64,000 nt of DNA from Circinella minor (taxonomy: Eukaryota; Mucoromycota; Mucoromycetes; Mucorales; Lichtheimiaceae), in NCBI GenBank assembly GCA_016758965.1, contig JAEPRB010000184.1, positions 1-64,000 on the forward strand. The letters are read 5' to 3'. This document shows positions 60,400 to 64,000 of the stretch, piece after piece (the first letter of the stretch is position 1; every line of letters starts with the position of its first letter). Below the pieces are notes generated by a model. It was not told the origin of the DNA. It ran no database searches and was given only the letters and a program-made list of their open reading frames with translations. Position numbers and translations under genes: made by a program.

Positions 60400-62088
60400 A
60401 TGACGTATACTACATATGAAAAAACGCAATATAGCGATTACAAGGAAGATGAAGTACGTGATCTTTATAGCTATACCGAACCACCCAAAAAGCTCCCATC
60501 AAATCTGCCGAAGCCAGATTTTATGCCTAGTTATCTTGTTCGCACATCTGACATGAAATTGGTTGAAGCCTCCAAAGTACAGGAAGGATATTGTACATTA
60601 TCCTATTCATGGAGCCAATCTGGTGAAGTTATCAAAAATGAAAAGACTGGAAAAAGTCATCGTATTGACAACGGAAAACACGAGATTATATTTCCTGGTA
60701 CCCCCATACAAGAAAATTCAGAACGTGAAGAACAAACATTAGGCGAAGTCAAGTATGTCAAATTCGAAGGACTTATACAAGAGATATGCAAAGATTTTAA
60801 TATCAAATATATTTGGTATGATCAAATGTGCATTGATCAAGAAGATGAAAAAAAGAAACATGCCGAAATACATCAAATGCATAAAATTTATAGTAATGCC
60901 TATTGTACAATAGCATTGATACCTGAATTAATGGTAGAGGCACAAGGTCAAGGATCACGCGTTGCCTGGTTTATTGCAACCATGACGTACGATCGTGTTT
61001 TCCAAGAGGCTCAATGGATGAAACGTATGTGGACTTTGGAAGAAACACTCTTGTCATCAAAAATTCTCTTTGTGGGTCGCAATGCCCATTGCTGGTGGTA
61101 TCGCTTAAAAGAAGAGTATTTCCCCGTTTTTCGTAAGAAAACTGGTAATGACGTTGCCACTATTTTAAATTATGCACACGCACGTACTACCACCAATAAG
61201 CACGACCATGTATTCGCACTTGCCAACGTTTTCCCCGAAATTATGGAACAAATTAAACTTAGTTACAAGCAAAACGTTCAAGAATTAATATTACAATTTT
61301 ATGGTCTTCTAGCAAAAAAGGATCTCAGTATCCTGTTCTTTGGACCATACGGCTCTTATGAAAATATGTTCGAACCATCAATCAACAACAGTATTAAAAA
61401 TAACGACACAAATAAGACAGAATATAATCTACCTGTGCCTATTAAAGAGTTCGATTTACCATCCTGGACAGGTGTTTATGGAGAACATTTTCACGACACT
61501 GGATACAAGACGTCTTTTAGGAATTACACTGTCATTGGAAGAACTTTACGTATAACATGTCGTGGATTGACGAACGAGCAACATTGTAAGCAGATTTCAG
61601 GGCTTGAATCTTTCGGGGATATAATACCACCCTTCCCTGAACAGAATTTGAACGGCGATCGTAGTTGGGTACTTGTAATCCTGGTACCAACACCTTCTTC
61701 TACGAAGGAAAAGCTCATAGGTGTTGCGCGTACAACTAAGAGAATGCTAAATTCTAATGATTATAAAGGTATCGCACTGGCTCTCCAAACCATATCACAT
61801 TTTGTGTCAATTAAAAACAAGAAGCTTCAATGGATATCTAAAACATCTAAGCTTGAAACTACATGGTTTGATTTCCAGCGGCTCGTAGAAACACCTCAAT
61901 ATACTCATCAATATGTGCTACTTACTGGAGTACGTTTTATAAATCCTGATATTGAATTATATACACATTATCCTATTATCAAAAAGGATGGAGATTACTA
62001 CAAGGCCATTGGTATGTGTCGTATAGAACACGATGACTACTTATTCAATGATCTCACATTGGAAGAACAAGCATTTGAAATTCATTAA
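60400..62088 (+). CDS. HET-like protein, copy 4
   Basis: A 562-residue single coding exon starting MTYTTYEKTQY. HET blocks: GYCTLSYSWSQSGE (Ser replaces the Asn of the other copies), IKYIWYDQMCIDQEDEKKKH with AEIHQMHKIYSNAYC, and QWMKRMWTLEETLLSSK. The variable segment between blocks 2 and 3 (QGSRVAWFIATMTYDRVF) differs from copy 3 although the flanks are nearly identical. The C-terminal module is GDYYKAIGMC ... LEEQAFEIH. It is intact despite the foldback upstream, so it could be under altered expression. Confidence 0.8.
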   Translation: MTYTTYEKTQYSDYKEDEVRDLYSYTEPPKKLPSNLPKPDFMPSYLVRTSDMKLVEASKVQEGYCTLSYSWSQSGEVIKNEKTGKSHRIDNGKHEIIFPGTPIQENSEREEQTLGEVKYVKFEGLIQEICKDFNIKYIWYDQMCIDQEDEKKKHAEIHQMHKIYSNAYCTIALIPELMVEAQGQGSRVAWFIATMTYDRVFQEAQWMKRMWTLEETLLSSKILFVGRNAHCWWYRLKEEYFPVFRKKTGNDVATILNYAHARTTTNKHDHVFALANVFPEIMEQIKLSYKQNVQELILQFYGLLAKKDLSILFFGPYGSYENMFEPSINNSIKNNDTNKTEYNLPVPIKEFDLPSWTGVYGEHFHDTGYKTSFRNYTVIGRTLRITCRGLTNEQHCKQISGLESFGDIIPPFPEQNLNGDRSWVLVILVPTPSSTKEKLIGVARTTKRMLNSNDYKGIALALQTISHFVSIKNKKLQWISKTSKLETTWFDFQRLVETPQYTHQYVLLTGVRFINPDIELYTHYPIIKKDGDYYKAIGMCRIEHDDYLFNDLTLEEQAFEIH

Positions 62089-63480
62089 AATATTTTTTAA
62101 TAATTATAATATTAAAATGTACTTATTTTGTTCTTGATACGTATCGTAATACTACTACAACAAAAGCTTTAAATATTTCCTAATTTTTTCCCCTGTCAAT
62201 ATCAAGAACTTGTATTCTTGTACATTTATTACGTAATTTGCAAGGAAAACAGTCAAGTTTGATATTATTAATTTTTATGAAAAGAATAAATGGCTTTTTT
62301 ATATGTATTAACTTATTCTGTACTATAGTAAGTCATATAAATATTGTTACGTAGTAAAAATAACAAGTCATTTTTACACCTTACTAATTTCATGGAAAAT
62401 TACCATTATATATTAATATGCATCAATTGTAAAAGAAGAAAAAGAGGTGCATCACTTTAACGCTAACAGTACAATCATTACAATAATCAAAGTAATAAAT
62501 TTGAGTATTACGTATAACAATTTTTTTTAATTTTTTTTTAATTTTTTTTTTGTCCCAGTGGTAATATTTATACCAGAAAAATAGAATAGAATGTGTTTGC
62601 AAATCGTAGAAAAGTCGAATTGAAAAGTTTTATATAATAAAAAGGTTTCTGATATTACGTACGTAACAACAAAGAATATGGAGAATTATGTAGTGTGTAT
62701 GCTGTAGATAAACAAGAACAACTTACACTAGTTATAACAATGGGCTTAAATACGTACTACAAATAATTTTTGGGCTTGAGAAAAAGTAAAGTATTAATAA
62801 AACAGCAAGAGTAATAGTATCTCGATAAAAGAAATTGGTATACAGTACGTATTTCGATGTTCAGATCTTACGTACAAATGAACATAAAATACGATATTAG
62901 TTGTGATATTTGAGTCTTTCAACAATGATATAAAATAAAACCAATAGAAATGGACACAGTCGTCCGGTGCTTTGTAAAAAACCGGATAAGTATCAGGATA
63001 AAGTTATTTGTTACACAATGAGATTACCAACGACATAAGAGGTATTTTCTCTCTTATTATATGGAAACTATGTATAAATTGTTTTTGATTTTTTTTATCT
63101 CAATTAGAGATAACAAAGTCAAGTCATTTAAATTGGTAATTATTCCTTAGAAAATAAATACTGCTACACGTAATATAATATATCATGGGCTTTGTCATGA
63201 TTACTCTGTTTTAGTTTGGTGGCGCACAAAGGGGTCATTATGACAATATACTCAATTTCCTTTCTAGTATTGATCCTTTGTTTATTTCTAATCTTGATTA
63301 TTATTCTAGACTTTTTGTGTTTTGTGTAATCCTGACCGAATGGACCATCTTCTTATAATAAAGTAGTGGTTTTATATTTTGTTGACAGTTCAATACATAC
63401 AAATTATCAAATATTACAACTCTTAGTCTTACGTAAAATAATAATGAAGCATGTAAAGTTATTAAAATGATTCTCCATTA
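62089..63480. other. spacer downstream of HET-like copy 4
   Basis: The first ~540 bp is homologous to the 3' flank of copy 3 (GCAAGGAAAACAGTCAAG near 62240; AATAGAATGTGTTTGCAAAT near 62585). Beyond that the sequence appears unique, with several TACGTA words and no gene. Confidence 0.5.
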
Positions 63481-64000
63481 ACTAATACTTTTTTCTTTAT
63501 TATGAAGCAGTGAGATTATTAAGAAAGCAGGAAATGTGGATCTTTCTTTTACCAATAATATATTATAGTACGTGCGATGCGTGGGAAGAGTACAGATGAC
63601 GCGTATAAAATTCTTCGAGATAAACAATCGAGTTATGTTTGTGTAGCATTTAAGCTTGTTGGCTTAGCCTGTTTATATGTAGCACAAGAATACTAATTTA
63701 AACTTTAAATCAAAATAAAAAGTGCAACCTTTTTTTTCGGCACATTTCTGTTTACTTTACATTTCTTCTCGTTCTTTTATTTTTTATTTTATCAATTTTA
63801 TATTAACGGCGGTGTCACGTATAGAAGAAATAGATATACACTGTTTATTAAAATTAAATAAACGTTTGTGAACAAAAAGTCATTCATACAAAATACTCTT
63901 ACTACAGCTAGTATTAGTACTTTAGTATTCGCGGCTAAAATAATCGACTTTCCTGGATTTTTTTTTCTTTTGTCTACCATTGAGATATACTCTATTGTAA
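63480..64000 (+). promoter_or_regulatory. promoter and leader of a fifth HET-like copy, cut by window edge
   Basis: Contains the same ordered landmarks as the other promoters: TTGGCTTAGCCTG and AGCACAAGAAT near 63660-63690, a TTTACATTTCTTCT block near 63755, and a TTTTATATTAAC block near 63795. A TACAAAATACT block follows at ~63888, then TTTGTCTACCATTGAG near 63970. The last bases, TATTGTAA, correspond to the leader-intron donor. By spacing in copies 1-4 the ATG would be expected roughly 90-100 bp beyond the window. Confidence 0.65.

Overview
This window reads as a chromosomal segment of a fungus, most probably an early-diverging Mucoromycota species (Mucorales-like). The DNA is AT-rich with many poly-A/poly-T runs. 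Genes carry short GT-AG introns (roughly 60-150 nt), and exon phases close exactly in the models given here. The gene set is eukaryotic and fungal: a Zn2Cys6 regulator, a LIM protein, a Sec2-type exchange factor, a cis-prenyltransferase, a hyaluronan-synthase-like GT2 and HET-domain proteins. The lineage call is inference; no marker gene was searched.

Layout. 1-12.5 kb is a gene-poor graveyard: a terminal-inverted-repeat element (3362-5221) with a stop-riddled reading frame, a decayed gene (5882-7104), a truncated LINE (9001-9860) inside another decaying gene (8813-11639), and several dispersed repeats. 12.5-36 kb is the conventional gene-rich core: a small PB1 protein, a small hypothetical, an F-box protein, a Zn2Cys6 regulator (8 exons, 880 aa), a HAD phosphatase, a two-LIM protein, a 4.4-kb repeat-bearing gap, a Sec2/Rabin8-like GEF, a cis-prenyltransferase and a GT2 synthase. 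The last three suggest secretory and cell-surface functions, but the genes are separately transcribed and no operon-like logic is implied. 36-42 kb is again relic-rich: a Tc1/IS630-like transposase remnant, pogo-like MITEs, a tandem duplication, a decayed family member and two short helix-turn-helix ORFs.

43-64 kb holds the most interesting system: four full-length, coding-intronless paralogues with HET-like motifs at 43.2, 46.5, 50.4 and 60.4 kb. Each has a homologous promoter, a predicted leader intron just before the ATG, and homologous 3' flanks. The promoter and leader of a fifth copy run off the right edge. The copies share constant blocks interrupted by short variable segments. Copies 3 and 4 are separated by about 8 kb that carries an ASCC1-like gene (KH-like plus 2H phosphoesterase) and relics. 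Copy 4 also carries a near-perfect ~70-bp-arm foldback in its promoter. By analogy with ascomycete HET proteins this could be an allorecognition or programmed-cell-death locus, but that role is inference only.

Multigene exon models were built by hand from splice signals and phase; internal exon ends may be off by a few bases where stated. No tRNA, rRNA or CRISPR was found.
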